Positions 12,001-16,347 of a stretch of 21,283 nt of DNA are shown piece after piece. The notes under the pieces are model-generated. The model made no database searches. It was not told the origin of the DNA and was given only the letters and a program-made list of their open reading frames with translations. Position 1 is the stretch's first letter. Every line of letters starts with the position of its first letter. The position numbers were made by a program, and so were the translations under genes. The stretch comes from HK-STAS-PATE-36 sp964610345. Lineage in GTDB: Bacteria; Patescibacteriota; Saccharimonadia; Saccharimonadales; JAGQNJ01. The stretch covers positions 1 through 21,283 of the forward strand of contig CAZSVQ010000015.1 of the NCBI GenBank assembly GCA_964610345.1. The letters run 5' to 3'.

Positions 12001-12019
12001 TTATCACTAGATGTCTCAC
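1..12019 (-). CDS. Giant surface mosaic protein (NHL propellers, GLUG, FN3) with C-terminal TM and H-box-like segment; partial
   Basis: At least 4006 codons are open in one frame; the frame was confirmed by translation at both ends and at several internal NHL repeats, and the C-terminus lies beyond the left edge. The GTG start at 12019 has AGG six bases upstream and is preceded in frame by TAG; GTG at 12007 is an alternative. Residues 16-38 form a membrane/signal segment. Then come about 37 NHL blades in six propellers, three split fibronectin-like domains, GLUG segments (GGLVG repeats), three FN3 domains, a Cys/Pro-rich stalk (about 380-560), a TM helix (about 150-225) and a tail with SHYISTPIT near 38-64. 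NHL, FN3 and GLUG domains are typical of extracellular recognition or adhesion; a sensor role is inferred from the tail. No catalytic domain is visible. It is apparently the last gene after 12099-12551. Confidence 0.9.
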   Translation of the reverse strand, partial: MRHLVINIKKQIARLPLPFWLSFYIFMILVAVPVLAYLGTFGSADTPSVETGNISYVGSTSAVLNGKTSPAGLTERGFRYGISTNYDHTKLDTNTLNYGYLGAFGQYGSDNGQFNEVSGVDIDSFGNIFVVDTGNHRIQKFDSNGNYLSQFGAYGTGNGQFDGPNDIYIDSNDNIYVTDTYNNRVQKFNSNGGYIAKWGSYGSGNGQFLYPRGIVGDLAGNIFVVDTGNHRIQKFDSNGNYVSKFGVWGNGNGQFSQPNDIVIDSSNNIYVSDAGNHRIQKFDYNGNYLSKWGFQGYSNGEFQYPTGLDFDSVGNIFVVDSSNHRIQKFDSNGNFISIIGSTYCGPNNGVNFCYPKSIVFGQNDVMYVTDKGNNRVLSLTGFVQVELQGLECNTQYYYQFFATNSEGTNNGQNATFTTNSCTGNTNTNDASNITPNSARLNGSSQQNGATNFGFEYGTNTDYGQTVNTYAEESHVFKNRVGLKGNGNGHFNNPARLDTDSSNNLYVVDNGNHRIQKFDSNGNYLMQFGTFGTNNGQFSSPQGIAVDSQNNVYIADTGNHRIQKFDSNGNYLSQVGGPGSGDGQFYSPEQLAVDSSDAIYVTTYGAFQKFDSSGTFIYKTEASNGGFYAPQDIDIDNLGNIYVVNGGTSIFKFNSNGSLISTLTPYSYSVQYVGIEMVNSNRVYLTDSAVNRILVVDLDSSSFISQIGYGGNGADGEFSSISGIAVDSSKKVYASDYSLSRIQSFVKNYNFNQYANGLSCGTTYHFRATSGDGQNTYYGEDKTFSTEQCVVPNNLSSTVQTKSIYLDWDYSGWANRFIVEYKQTSDSNWAEFTNYNNYIYGSNIKIGGLSTGTSYDFRVRAVNGSDLSLSDWSEVHTAQTLVPQTYHISDCRQLQAIMIDPITFEFGDLTGNYILDNDIDCAESENWNWSEVLPPESLTENPGFLAIYDMEQGGAFTGTLNGNGNSISNIYQNSEQVPFTGIFFATEGADIVDVTINSISITGVGTSVDGSEAVVAGLISMMSGGSVEGIKLKNLEINGVADGIVGGLVGQAQFAQISNSSVEGDIILSKSDQGVSYDYLRDVAFDSVGNMYLAMEGVITKLDPDGNLISTWGAYGEGDGEFGAVSGIAIDQNDIIYITDPYNYRIQKFDSSGNYLSQFGSQGSGDGDFQSSPNGIDVDEFGNIYVSTWYGTKKFSNDGTFINNFNGASGHNDVAVDAVGNVFVAASGSGKILKFDGSGNLIAEWGSSGSGDGQFGNFVGIDVDSLGNIYTLENSTYRVQKFGPDGTFITKWGSEGSEPGMFKYPEGLSVDNDGDIFVADTDNKRLQKFDSSGNYITSFGSPSNLSEMVGVGGIVAFSGLSNISKSYADTNISVHPHPSHNGVIIGGLTAASTGEIDNSYSKGSISVDGGVVDGGLEFESMIGVGGISGQQIGSVTNSYATTDIDTTNYILDREAIGGAFGFLFANEDQTVNINNTFAKGHVQTSGTGMFPNGGLVGLALSEDDTSIININGGFYDKTISNQEQCVGAFLDRNMNIVEPESQQCTAVNTDGNSGNYFINNMQNPPLDQWNFDDVWRVQTTDAPTLRGTEPPVPTAPGVPRNLSVSSTSPTSVNLQWQQPASSGHSLITDYIVQYKENNSNTWQAFNDGISTTTSTTINSLVTGNTYNFRVAAVNAIGAGAFTNQANFELGSVPGVPQNFKVDLSLANAGPFIGPEAVEGAGFALPKATWDAPTSGQPIIGYEVEYRKVGSSDWIPLIRDDVLSEEALLSLGLEEILNIDTDGLTQEELDELAAQVIQLVQSVFNSEEFEMRVAAVNSNGTGEFTEPQSVRTGLGATTCEGLQNVLFWGTFPEITEEFEGQVFTLQTPYISLLNNIDCSETINWNDDEGWMPVGNLEYSGDIGYPFRGVFDGHGHTIQNLHIKRTENSGFSNSEYETTVGMFGAVKGGTVMNVKLEGGTIEGGSGAGALVGVMSQNSLVNGVESNATVISEGFAGGIVGVIDNTGNIAVRNSKATGKVKSMMSGGVIGFTLTGDAGLGEFSADSFAFDSGGNMYVAGNGVIQKYGTDRRFLKAWGNNDAEPGFVNDWQDIAYFSSPGKFSNYSIMQVEVDSLGNVYVSDTGNSRLQKFNSEGELLQVFGGDGEDTWPNVGSGSADGQFASNYMRFVVDYSNNVYVLDDGNERIQKFNSSGNFVSKWGSTGHLNGQLSDSRQIAVDKNNNIYVYGYAQDSAFRRIQKFSSNGAYIATFGTTGPTEEQLPYYYGESPNNQNMAIDDNGNVYVINGTKAKVFGSNGAFVRSFNIQPSAVSVSVTGGAQPDVYVASSTAGTGNYTEDGEPFNYSPLMKFSSEGAVLKLANSSQVSSMSQIKFIDNGGQYIYGIQGSNKSVVKKFDSGLTFIGRVDGTENDNGGRPLQLTGNSYIHTFAQDEVIGEDQLFGGGIIGFSGSVNMMTDEGSFTEFLSLPSNKPDVVVRDSVVNLQSFPNCFGSGGVVGTVVGSFVKVERVESTIDFDCRSSLSDEEISVSVTGGVVGASYGNIEISDTNTNVDFNSEDYTNTPIGISAIGGLVGFQFMMGGKLAIVNSTSNGIINIEESDSGMGMSSVGGLVAVSTAEQVVIDGAESNVDISVDSACSMGCYVGGLVGTSGGFMGDGSGFGGIVGIYDSKSHGDIDVNAGTFAFVGGSNGLFFNDAAVIDGYERTGSITTSNGLVLVGGLSGASYAADTSVYGAEIKGSIDIASGTINPEDIVGSTSFFMPLPVGDFSIGVGGGLMGAMASASADIEKSYVSGNVSSPFVAGGMVGATVGVDVNFDAIFGAIMGQDVGAINGMSDMIRPGKVTAKNTYVSGNVTSKATTLLVPPVPPMPIPGGESIEFPENPEITFGGIAGGIFGIGVNASIINSYASGNITAETGGLNFDINALYEQAIDSAPDGVVSPELAETFEKLLEIGNSTIKGVSGGLSGVYLDRAPSGNDDPGYKIENSFAVGRVQSAGYKGALFGLAPDYQFDYYSNANGAFEQPKDIAHDSQGNLYVLDAGNYRVQKFNSDGEFMFAWGSEGNNPGEFSDYTTALEIDQNDNVYIVDNFYDKVQKFNSDGEFVSLIANNETGDGVLNQPSDIAFGPDGSIYISDYVVWTDPVIKKYDSNGAYISNWSGASTTAGKFESSPTITVGLSGEVYTYDEYNRTIAKFSGGTLQSQWSLPTPDGDLGPLSTNSGSKLYIDSANKIYVAENLYGLVYQFNDSGSLLNTWDLSGFSTITTGIPFISGPSSPVKPYAFTSTQDGGLYALDTGKTTIYKIDSDGVYQGSLGRRMVLGGMEEVEFTMTGSPEVTNNYFDKTRTTLENCGTILDLSLAVVVDQDVSLEQSINDTLIGNEDCHGANQGDAQPGYFKDNHVNAPLNQWNFDTIWRTNVDGYPTFVGTYGVNHEINNNVPKVSTNSASGITPNTAIAGGSTSPVGITSRGIQYGTTSGYGNTAQDIGTLQLQHSTSWGQLTQNENNSGNGEFWFPIDSAVDNNGNVFIADYLSRIQKFDRDGNFINQWGSFGTGDGQFQCVNSLDIDASGNVYVAEGTCSSGGQSLIQKFDNNGNFLTKWGTFGTDIGEFGIGNNVVIDQRNYQVFVASYYNQGYSRIQKYDRNGNLLAVILEATEGSDPEEFDLGSMSLMLFDIDLNGNIYISDHGNDRVQKYDIDGNYISDFALNDSLNSYLNEPGRITADSTGNLFITNRASSSILKFTAGGEFIEEWTGWAGGNFTEYISDIAINNSGDLYVLDFGQSPVMHKFVGSITANLINLTCNTTYHYRAFAINSFGTGYGVDRTFTTNGGGDCDGGGNPPPQPCVDTTSNPCAPQPPQPPNPPQPPQPPQPCVPSASNTCKPKPPVVDPPVIDPETPITDTRTNKPVNRSPATTQPQTPAKTNLPILGAVIGPLVNLAENLPKPIARALPYTLLALLLALSALYGYSSYMENQRRKAMQALIDRFKTLLASRATYLRITSHYISTPITKMQGTIELLASG
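454..496 (+). repeat. G-run tract encoding a PPQ/PPN stalk (possible G-quadruplex)
   Basis: The plus strand carries five G-runs of 7, 7, 8, 6 and 5 bases separated by TT or TTGT. On the coding (minus) strand this gives PPQ/PPN triplets between the ectodomain and the TM helix of the giant protein, flanked by Cys-containing linkers. The runs fit a G-quadruplex motif on the template strand; folding is inferred. Confidence 0.75.
690..1585 (-). repeat. NHL beta-propeller 6, six blades
   Basis: Six blades run from DSAVDNNGNVFIADYLSR to DLYVLDFGQSPVMHKF. The second and third blades carry short insertions. The block lies between SRGIQYGTTSGYGNT (about 1600-1720) and LTCNTTYHYRAFAINSFG (about 590-690), the two halves of a fibronectin-like domain, at the same insertion point as propellers 1 and 2. 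Confidence 0.82.
2110..3040 (-). repeat. NHL beta-propeller 5, six blades, within GLUG region B
   Basis: Six blades run from DIAHDSQGNLYVLDAGNYR to TIYKIDSDGVYQGSLG. The block follows the GLUG strand GYKGALFGLAPDY directly and is followed by the end module of the GLUG region (NNYFDKTRTT ... QWNFDTIWRTNVDGYP). The fourth and sixth blades are divergent. Confidence 0.78.
4755..5935 (-). repeat. NHL beta-propeller 4, about seven blades, within GLUG region B
   Basis: The block begins after MMSGGVIGFTLTGDAG and ends before GGGIIGFSGSVNMM, both GLUG-like. The first five blades are readable NHL repeats; the last two (around DVYVASSTAGTGNY and YIYGIQGSNKSVVKKFDSG) are degenerate, so the count of seven is uncertain. 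It is about 350 bp longer than the other five blocks. Confidence 0.72.
6540..7245 (-). other. Two FN3 domains, the second with a helical insertion
   Basis: This segment of the giant protein reads PGVPRNLSVSSTSPTSVNLQW ending in TYNFRVAAVNAIGAG, a canonical FN3 domain, and then a second FN3 from PGVPQNFKVDL to FEMRVAAVNSNGTG. Between the strand ending SSDWIPL and FEMRVAAVN the second domain carries about 40 residues rich in Glu, Leu and Asp (around SEEALLSLGLEEIL and TQEELDELAAQVIQLVQ) that look helical. A further FN3 domain without such an insert lies at about 9375-9650. Confidence 0.75.
7290..9365 (-). other. GLUG-type beta-helix region A (interrupted by propeller 3)
   Basis: The region begins with a typical GLUG-protein entry (LTGNYILDNDIDCAESENW, then GAFTGTLNGNGNSISNIY) and continues with GGLVG-type strands. 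After propeller 3 it resumes and ends with the exit module PPLDQWNFDDVWRVQTTDAP. Proteins of this type are surface-exposed beta-solenoids; ligand unknown. Confidence 0.72.
8005..8830 (-). repeat. NHL beta-propeller 3, six blades, within GLUG region A
   Basis: Six blades run from DVAFDSVGNMYLA to RLQKFDSSGNYITSFG. Immediately before is the GLUG-type strand GIVGGLVGQAQFAQISNSS and immediately after is VGVGGIVAFSGLSNISKSY, so the propeller splits a GLUG beta-helix rather than following it. Confidence 0.8.
9785..10590 (-). repeat. NHL beta-propeller 2, six blades
   Basis: Six blades can be counted: the first two are nearly canonical (GNHRIQKFDSNGNY), the other four diverged. The block again interrupts a fibronectin-like domain, between the half with NFGFEYGTNTDYGQT (about 10600-10735) and the half with LSCGTTYHFRATS (about 9650-9785). 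Confidence 0.82.
11297..11359. repeat. 63-bp exact direct repeat, copy A
   Basis: This stretch is identical to 11579-11641. The two copies are 282 bp apart, which is exactly two NHL blades of propeller 1. Confidence 0.9.
11579..11641. repeat. 63-bp exact direct repeat, copy B
   Basis: Second copy of 11297-11359, in the first blade of propeller 1. A shorter exact pair of 44 bp (10308-10351 and 10449-10492, 141 bp or one blade apart) occurs in propeller 2. Confidence 0.9.
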
Positions 12020-12046
12020 AACCTACCTGTTGAATATCTACATTTT

Positions 12047-12052
12047 ATAATA
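12047..12052 (-). promoter_or_regulatory. Weak candidate -10 for the giant gene
   Basis: TATTAT lies 27 bases upstream of the GTG start on the minus strand. No convincing -35 is present 16-19 bases further upstream, so the gene may instead be transcribed from the promoter of the gene before it, whose stop is only 79 bases away. Confidence 0.25.
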
Positions 12053-12098
12053 GTTATGCTTACTTGCATACATCTTACATTCATATTATTTTAAAGAG

Positions 12099-12551
12099 TT
12101 ATTCGTTAATTATTATTCTGGTTGCTGTTGGTTCACTTGCAGACTCATCCAAAAACACAGATGCCCTCACGCCGGTTTTTATATCAGTTACAGAAACTGG
12201 CTCTGAACGTCGTGAAACTTTTGTATCGCTCGTAATCTTTACTATTTTCTTTTCACCATTACTAGTTTCTACAGTAATACTATCTGCAGAAACAGAAGCC
12301 ACCTTTCCCGTGGTTGATCTGAAAGGGTTGGACACATTTCCCAGTAAGCTATTAAACCCGCTGAGCCCAGCTTGTACAGTAGCGTCTTTTTTGCCTACGT
12401 CTTGGCCAATTTTATACCCAACTCCAAACACAGCAAATAATAATGCCAGTTCTGCAATTATAATCAATATAATTAATAGTGTACGCTTACCTAGTAATGG
12501 TTTGTTACTTTTGTTTGCTTTATTAGCATTAATTAATGTGTCTTCTGGCAT
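12099..12551 (-). CDS. Membrane-anchored DUF5666-like protein
   Basis: 150 residues. A basic N-terminus (NKANKSNKPLLGKR) is followed by one TM helix (about residues 22-48), then a short linker and a C-terminal beta-rich domain reading GKVASVSADSITVETSNG, KITSDTKVSRR, VTDIKTGVRASVFLDE and PTATRIIINE. This order of strands resembles the DUF5666 fold; that assignment is from pattern only. The domain is expected outside the membrane. The start is well supported: AGAGGAGGG lies seven bases before the ATG. The next gene downstream is the giant surface protein (79-base gap), so the two may be co-transcribed and could function together at the envelope, which is inference. Biochemical role unknown. 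Confidence 0.85.
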   Translation of the reverse strand: MPEDTLINANKANKSNKPLLGKRTLLIILIIIAELALLFAVFGVGYKIGQDVGKKDATVQAGLSGFNSLLGNVSNPFRSTTGKVASVSADSITVETSNGEKKIVKITSDTKVSRRSEPVSVTDIKTGVRASVFLDESASEPTATRIIINE

Positions 12552-12578
12552 GATTAAACCCTCCTCTAATTAAGCATA

Positions 12579-12587
12579 AGTATATCA
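12579..12587 (-). promoter_or_regulatory. Extended -10 promoter candidate for the DUF5666-like gene
   Basis: TGATATACT on the minus strand combines a TGN extension with TATACT, 27 bases upstream of the ATG and ahead of the strong ribosome binding site. No good -35 is seen, as is usual for extended -10 promoters. Confidence 0.45.
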
Positions 12588-12610
12588 CTTGTATTAAATT
12601 AATAAAACTA

Positions 12611-12874
12611 TTAATCTTTTTTCTGAATCATAAAAGTTATTCGGTATGAGAGTAGGGGAATAGTAACTACTTTTATATGATGCCAAAAAGTATAGCGAAC
12701 TCCAGGATCAATTGCTTTAAGAGGGCGCTTGTGTCGGCCATAATCAGCTTTAAGCCAAACTACCACAATTATCAGAGGTACTGCAATAACTACTGCGGTA
12801 ACTAAAACTACCCCCAACGATATACCGTTGTCCTGTTGTGCTTGCGCCAGCAAGCTCAAAATACTAAGTAACAT
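12611..12874 (-). CDS. Small membrane protein of unknown function
   Basis: 87 residues from the ATG at 12874; a TTG at 12892 would add six residues but is a weaker choice. The N-terminus (MLLSILSLLAQAQQ) resembles a short signal peptide, followed by one strong TM helix (about LGVVLVTAVVIAVPLIIVVVW) and a basic cytoplasmic-type tail containing Trp/His (RYTFWHHIKVV) with a second moderately hydrophobic stretch. It lies 36 bases after dus and 59 bases before the next gene, all on the same strand. I do not recognise the family. Gene status rests on its position, hydrophobic pattern and lack of a competing frame. Confidence 0.65.
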   Translation of the reverse strand: MLLSILSLLAQAQQDNGISLGVVLVTAVVIAVPLIIVVVWLKADYGRHKRPLKAIDPGVRYTFWHHIKVVTIPLLSYRITFMIQKKD

Positions 12875-12910
12875 GTACTCTACACTATACAATGTATTGC
12901 ATACTCTAGT

Positions 12911-13870
12911 CTAATTTGAATCCACACCAGAAAGTATTGCAATCAAGTCAACAACCGACTTGGCGTTCATTAATTGTTCGCGGAGTTCTTTGGCTCCATT
13001 AAAGTTTTGAATATATACTTTACAGAATTTGTTGAGGGTAGGGATACGACGTTCATTATTCTGCCAGGTATCAGCAAACAATTGGACATGTTTTTTATAC
13101 AACGCAACTCTTCGAACTTTTGCCACCTGTGTCCATGGTGATTCGAGCGCGAATATAAAAGGGTCATTAAATATTCCCCGTCCAATCATTATTCCGTCAA
13201 GTCCATACTGAATAGCCAACTCCTCTCCCTGTTGCCTAGTCAAAACATCACCGTTACCGACTAGCAATGTAGTAGGGGATAACTCGTCACGCATTTTTTT
13301 AATCTCACGCATAAGTTCCCAATGTGCTGGTACTTTAGACATTTCTTTAGTTGTTCTTAGATGTATAGTTAACATGTTAAGTTTTTGTTTAAGTAAGAAT
13401 TCTATCCACGACAAATCTATTGTTGTAAATCCTACACGTGTTTTAACTGAGGCAGGGAAGTGGTCGCCGCAAGCTTGCTTGACCGCTTCAATAATCTCCT
13501 CGGCTAGTTCTCGGTTATTTATCAGCGCACTGCAACAGCCGTTTTTAACCACCGCTTTATCTGGGCACCCCATATTTATATCTACCCCGTCGTAACCCAT
13601 ATTAATCACATCTTTTGTAGTTTTGTAATAATTCTCAGGGGTTTTGCCCCAAATCTGAGCGATGATGGGGTGTTCTTTATCTGATAATTTTAGTTTGGAC
13701 AATAACTTTTCTCTGCCTGGGCTCTGCAATCCATCAACATTTACAAATTCTGTAAAAAACAAATCTGGTGGTGCTGTTTCGGCAATTATTTGCCTGAAAA
13801 CTGTATCCGTCACATCATCCATTGGCGCCAAAACAAAAAACGGCTTCTTTAAAGTTTGTAAACTATTCAC
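12911..13870 (-). CDS. dus: tRNA-dihydrouridine synthase (Dus family)
   Basis: 319 residues. FMN- and NADPH-dependent enzyme that reduces uridine to dihydrouridine in tRNA D-loops. The TIM-barrel motifs are in order: LAPMDDVTDTVF near residue 14, QIWGKTPENY near 72, GYDGVDINMGCPDKAVVKNG with the likely catalytic Cys102, VKTRVG, TIHLRT, VGNGDV and GIMIGRGIFNDP, the last two binding the FMN phosphate. The C-terminal helical tRNA-binding region is present. The start is GTG, because no Met occurs before residue 17, and it overlaps the end of the upstream gene by eight bases, which suggests coupled translation. Length is usual for the family. The subfamily (DusA/B/C) cannot be set safely, though the NMGCP motif is closest to DusB-type proteins. 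Confidence 0.93.
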   Translation of the reverse strand: MNSLQTLKKPFFVLAPMDDVTDTVFRQIIAETAPPDLFFTEFVNVDGLQSPGREKLLSKLKLSDKEHPIIAQIWGKTPENYYKTTKDVINMGYDGVDINMGCPDKAVVKNGCCSALINNRELAEEIIEAVKQACGDHFPASVKTRVGFTTIDLSWIEFLLKQKLNMLTIHLRTTKEMSKVPAHWELMREIKKMRDELSPTTLLVGNGDVLTRQQGEELAIQYGLDGIMIGRGIFNDPFIFALESPWTQVAKVRRVALYKKHVQLFADTWQNNERRIPTLNKFCKVYIQNFNGAKELREQLMNAKSVVDLIAILSGVDSN

Positions 13871-14690
13871 TATTTTGAGATTCCGTTATATATGTTTGGT
13901 ATTTTTTTAGCTCTCTTTCAAGTTGACCAATAGTACTACCGACAACTAAGCGCCGTTTTCTTGTGTAATTGTATACAAGCGGGGTGTATTGTCGCCAATA
14001 ACTATAACGTTTGTCGTGCAAACCAAACAACTGATAATTTAACGCTTTTTTAGCTTCTTTATATTGATATTCATTCCAACCACCCGTTGTGGCCGTAACA
14101 TTTAAGGCATCAAAAATTGCTTCTTCTGCCAGACCAATTAATGGCAACATCTTTTCAGCAGAATAATGCGCGAAAAAACCTGTACCTTTAGCAGAAAATA
14201 TCTCATTCTTGATTAATTTTAATGCATCTTCTTTATTTTTTAGTTTAGTTAATAGCTCGTCTGCGCGTACTTTTTGGCTCCCTAAAGCATGTCCAGAAGC
14301 GCGTTTTGATGCCTTTTCAACACTTTCTTTGTCTTCATCCTCGTGGCGAGCCTTTTTAACACCAGCAGATGCAGTAAATGCAATATGTACAGGACTCTTG
14401 GAAAGTACTTTGTATTCACTGGCCGGGAAGATAACTGGCCCCATTGCCGTGTCAATATCTCTATCGGTTTTTCCTTTTGGCAAGTAAATCCCTGATTCAA
14501 TAAGAGCGGGCGATATAAAATCCATAAACCTAGAGTCTACTTCGGCAGGGCTTACATCCCTAACCTCTGCAATATGTTTTATTAATGCGCTTGTCGCAAA
14601 ACGACGCGAAATATCAATACCTTGGACTTCTAGGTTTGGGTTTGTTTGCTCAAACTCAAAGGAACCTTGTCCTGGAATGTTTTTTGTCAT
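13863..14690 (-). CDS. Conserved-looking hypothetical protein in the dus operon
   Basis: 275 residues, soluble, with no TM segment or signal peptide. The N-terminal 120 residues are mixed alpha/beta; residues about 120-150 are highly charged (KKARHEDEDKESVEKASKR); the C-terminal half is mostly helical and contains many aromatic and basic residues (NEYQYKEAKKALNYQLFGL, RYSYWRQYTPLVYNYTRKRR), which could suit nucleic-acid binding, but this is a guess. Its ATG overlaps the upstream stop as ATGA, and its own stop overlaps the GTG of dus by eight bases, so the three genes are clearly one transcription and translation unit. I do not recognise the family. Confidence 0.82.
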   Translation of the reverse strand: MTKNIPGQGSFEFEQTNPNLEVQGIDISRRFATSALIKHIAEVRDVSPAEVDSRFMDFISPALIESGIYLPKGKTDRDIDTAMGPVIFPASEYKVLSKSPVHIAFTASAGVKKARHEDEDKESVEKASKRASGHALGSQKVRADELLTKLKNKEDALKLIKNEIFSAKGTGFFAHYSAEKMLPLIGLAEEAIFDALNVTATTGGWNEYQYKEAKKALNYQLFGLHDKRYSYWRQYTPLVYNYTRKRRLVVGSTIGQLERELKKYQTYITESQNSE

Positions 14691-15172
14691 GGCTGATTAT
14701 TTTGTTTCGCTTGCTCAAGTGCTTTACGAGCTTCTACAATACCTTTTCGATTTATATCTTGTTGAGTATCAATTTCTTCATCAGTTAATCCAGCCTGAAC
14801 TTCTGATGATGTAGCAAGACCTGGTGAATTTGTTCGACCATCTTTTCCTGGCATTTCAAATGGACGTCTCTGTGATGGGTGAGTGCCCCGATTTTTTGCG
14901 ACTTGTCGCTGATCAGAAGTGCCTGGGACTTCTTCAATACCAATTATATTTTCCTTTAGACCGGTTTGTTCAGCTCCAAGATCTTCGCCGCGTTGTTCGA
15001 AGATTGCTCGTTTCCTATCTTCTTGTGATTGGTATGGATTATTAGGTGCATTTTCTGCGATTTTACGTGCTATTTCAGAGATGTCAACCACTTCTTGGTT
15101 CTGTGCATTGTCACCAGAAAATAAATCTGGCTGCTCAGATGAAAAAGGTTCTTGCGGTGGTAAATTGCTCAT
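14687..15172 (-). CDS. Acidic, probably disordered hypothetical protein, first gene of the dus operon
   Basis: 161 residues rich in Gln, Glu, Asn, Asp and Pro with hardly any hydrophobic core, so largely disordered. Short helical segments are likely around ISEIARKIAENAPNN and at the C-terminus (RKGIVEARKALEQAKQ). No membrane segment. The next gene starts in its stop codon (ATGA). The ATG has no Shine-Dalgarno sequence; instead TATAAT ends six bases before it, so the mRNA is probably leaderless. Function unknown; it may be a partner of the 275-residue protein it is coupled to, which is inference from overlap only. Confidence 0.78.
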   Translation of the reverse strand: MSNLPPQEPFSSEQPDLFSGDNAQNQEVVDISEIARKIAENAPNNPYQSQEDRKRAIFEQRGEDLGAEQTGLKENIIGIEEVPGTSDQRQVAKNRGTHPSQRRPFEMPGKDGRTNSPGLATSSEVQAGLTDEEIDTQQDINRKGIVEARKALEQAKQNNQP

Positions 15173-15178
15173 ATATAT

Positions 15179-15208
15179 ATTATACCACAGTTAATATAAG
15201 TATGCGAA
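15179..15208 (-). promoter_or_regulatory. Consensus promoter giving a leaderless transcript (dus operon)
   Basis: The minus strand has TATAAT (15179-15184) with a TGG extension just upstream and TTCGCA 18 bases before it as a weak -35. Only six bases separate TATAAT from the ATG at 15172, so transcription should begin at or next to the A of the start codon. Confidence 0.65.
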
Positions 15209-15243
15209 CTTGGACAACTTGTGCATGCATACATACTAACCCT

Positions 15244-16347
15244 TCACTCCCACCTGAATACCTTAAACGCAATGATATAAATAACAATCGTCCACATGCT
15301 CATTAATCCAATTTGTGGAGCAATATCAATAATGGTTTTACTTTCTGTGATTATCATCCTAATTCCCTCAACAAGTGGGGTAAGCGGTAAAATAGTAGAC
15401 GCACTTTGCAACCATTCTGGCATTAAAAATCGCGGAAAGAATGCTCCGCTCAAAAACATCATTGGAAATGCAATCAAATTAGATAGCGGTGCAGCTTGGT
15501 TTTCATTTTTTGCCCAACCGCCGATCGCCAAACCGAACCCAAACATCATGATTATTCCAAGCGAAACAAACAACAACAGATACAAATAACTGCCCTGCAT
15601 TTTAAAATCGAACAAAACAATACCTACTACAAATAATAAAGCTACTGTTAAAAGTCCAACTAGCAAATAATTAAGCGCGTTGCCTAAAACAAATTGCGAA
15701 GTTCTTAATGGAGTAGTTCTTAACCGCCGTAATATTCCCTCTTTCTTCATGCTCGGCAATGAATTAGTTAGCCCAAAAAAACCGAGTGATAATATAGAAA
15801 ACCCGAGTAACCCTGCGAAAATATAGTCAAAACTACTGAGGCCTTTTGTGTCAGTAGACACTTGTTCAACCGTAAATAATGATTTTTTTTCGGTAATTTT
15901 CTGATTAATTTCTCCGAAAACACTGCCCACAATAGATGCAAATGTTTGGCCGGTTTGCGGACTGCTTGGGCTAAAATAAACTTTGGCGTTACCAGTTGGC
16001 TGACCTTGTTCATTTATAGTGCCGAAACTCTCTGGTAAAACTAAGATGGTATCAACTTCACCACGGCTCATCTGTTCTATTGCTACATCTAGCGGTTCTG
16101 TGGATATTTTTTTAATAACGTCGGAATTCTTCATTTGATCCGTAAATTGTGTAGAAAAATTATTTTTAGCGTTATCTATTAGTACCACTTTAAAAGATGC
16201 ACCGTTATTGTTGCGATTCAACGAACCAAAAACCAATAAAAATATTAAAGGGAATATAAACATAAAAAACATTGCAACTTTATCGCGAAAAAATTGTTTA
16301 GTTAACATTCTTGCAAGAATATATACAGTAAGAAAATAATTTTTCAT
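15244..16347 (-). CDS. ABC-2 type transporter permease
   Basis: 367 residues. Membrane subunit of an ABC exporter of the ABC2_membrane_3 type. A first TM helix (about residues 25-42, MFFMFIFPLIFLLVFG) is followed by a long extracytoplasmic loop of roughly 130 residues and then five TM helices from about residue 175 (FAGLLGFSILSLGFFGLT) to the C-terminus (IVIYIIAFKVFRW). The cytoplasmic coupling segment PSMKKEGILRRLRTTPLRTSQFVLG after the second helix and the motif MMFLSGAFFPRFLMPEWLQ are typical. Its ATG overlaps the stop of the ATPase gene by one base (TAATG), so the two form a complex. Substrate cannot be read; drug, lipid or envelope polymer export are all possible. Confidence 0.93.
   Translation of the reverse strand: MKNYFLTVYILARMLTKQFFRDKVAMFFMFIFPLIFLLVFGSLNRNNNGASFKVVLIDNAKNNFSTQFTDQMKNSDVIKKISTEPLDVAIEQMSRGEVDTILVLPESFGTINEQGQPTGNAKVYFSPSSPQTGQTFASIVGSVFGEINQKITEKKSLFTVEQVSTDTKGLSSFDYIFAGLLGFSILSLGFFGLTNSLPSMKKEGILRRLRTTPLRTSQFVLGNALNYLLVGLLTVALLFVVGIVLFDFKMQGSYLYLLLFVSLGIIMMFGFGLAIGGWAKNENQAAPLSNLIAFPMMFLSGAFFPRFLMPEWLQSASTILPLTPLVEGIRMIITESKTIIDIAPQIGLMSMWTIVIYIIAFKVFRWE

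Noticed and set aside
12064..12573. 169-codon open frame on the plus strand opposite the DUF5666-like gene
   Set aside because: It is antisense to a gene with a strong ribosome binding site, a clear TM helix and a recognisable domain pattern; the plus-strand product looks like a reverse-frame shadow.
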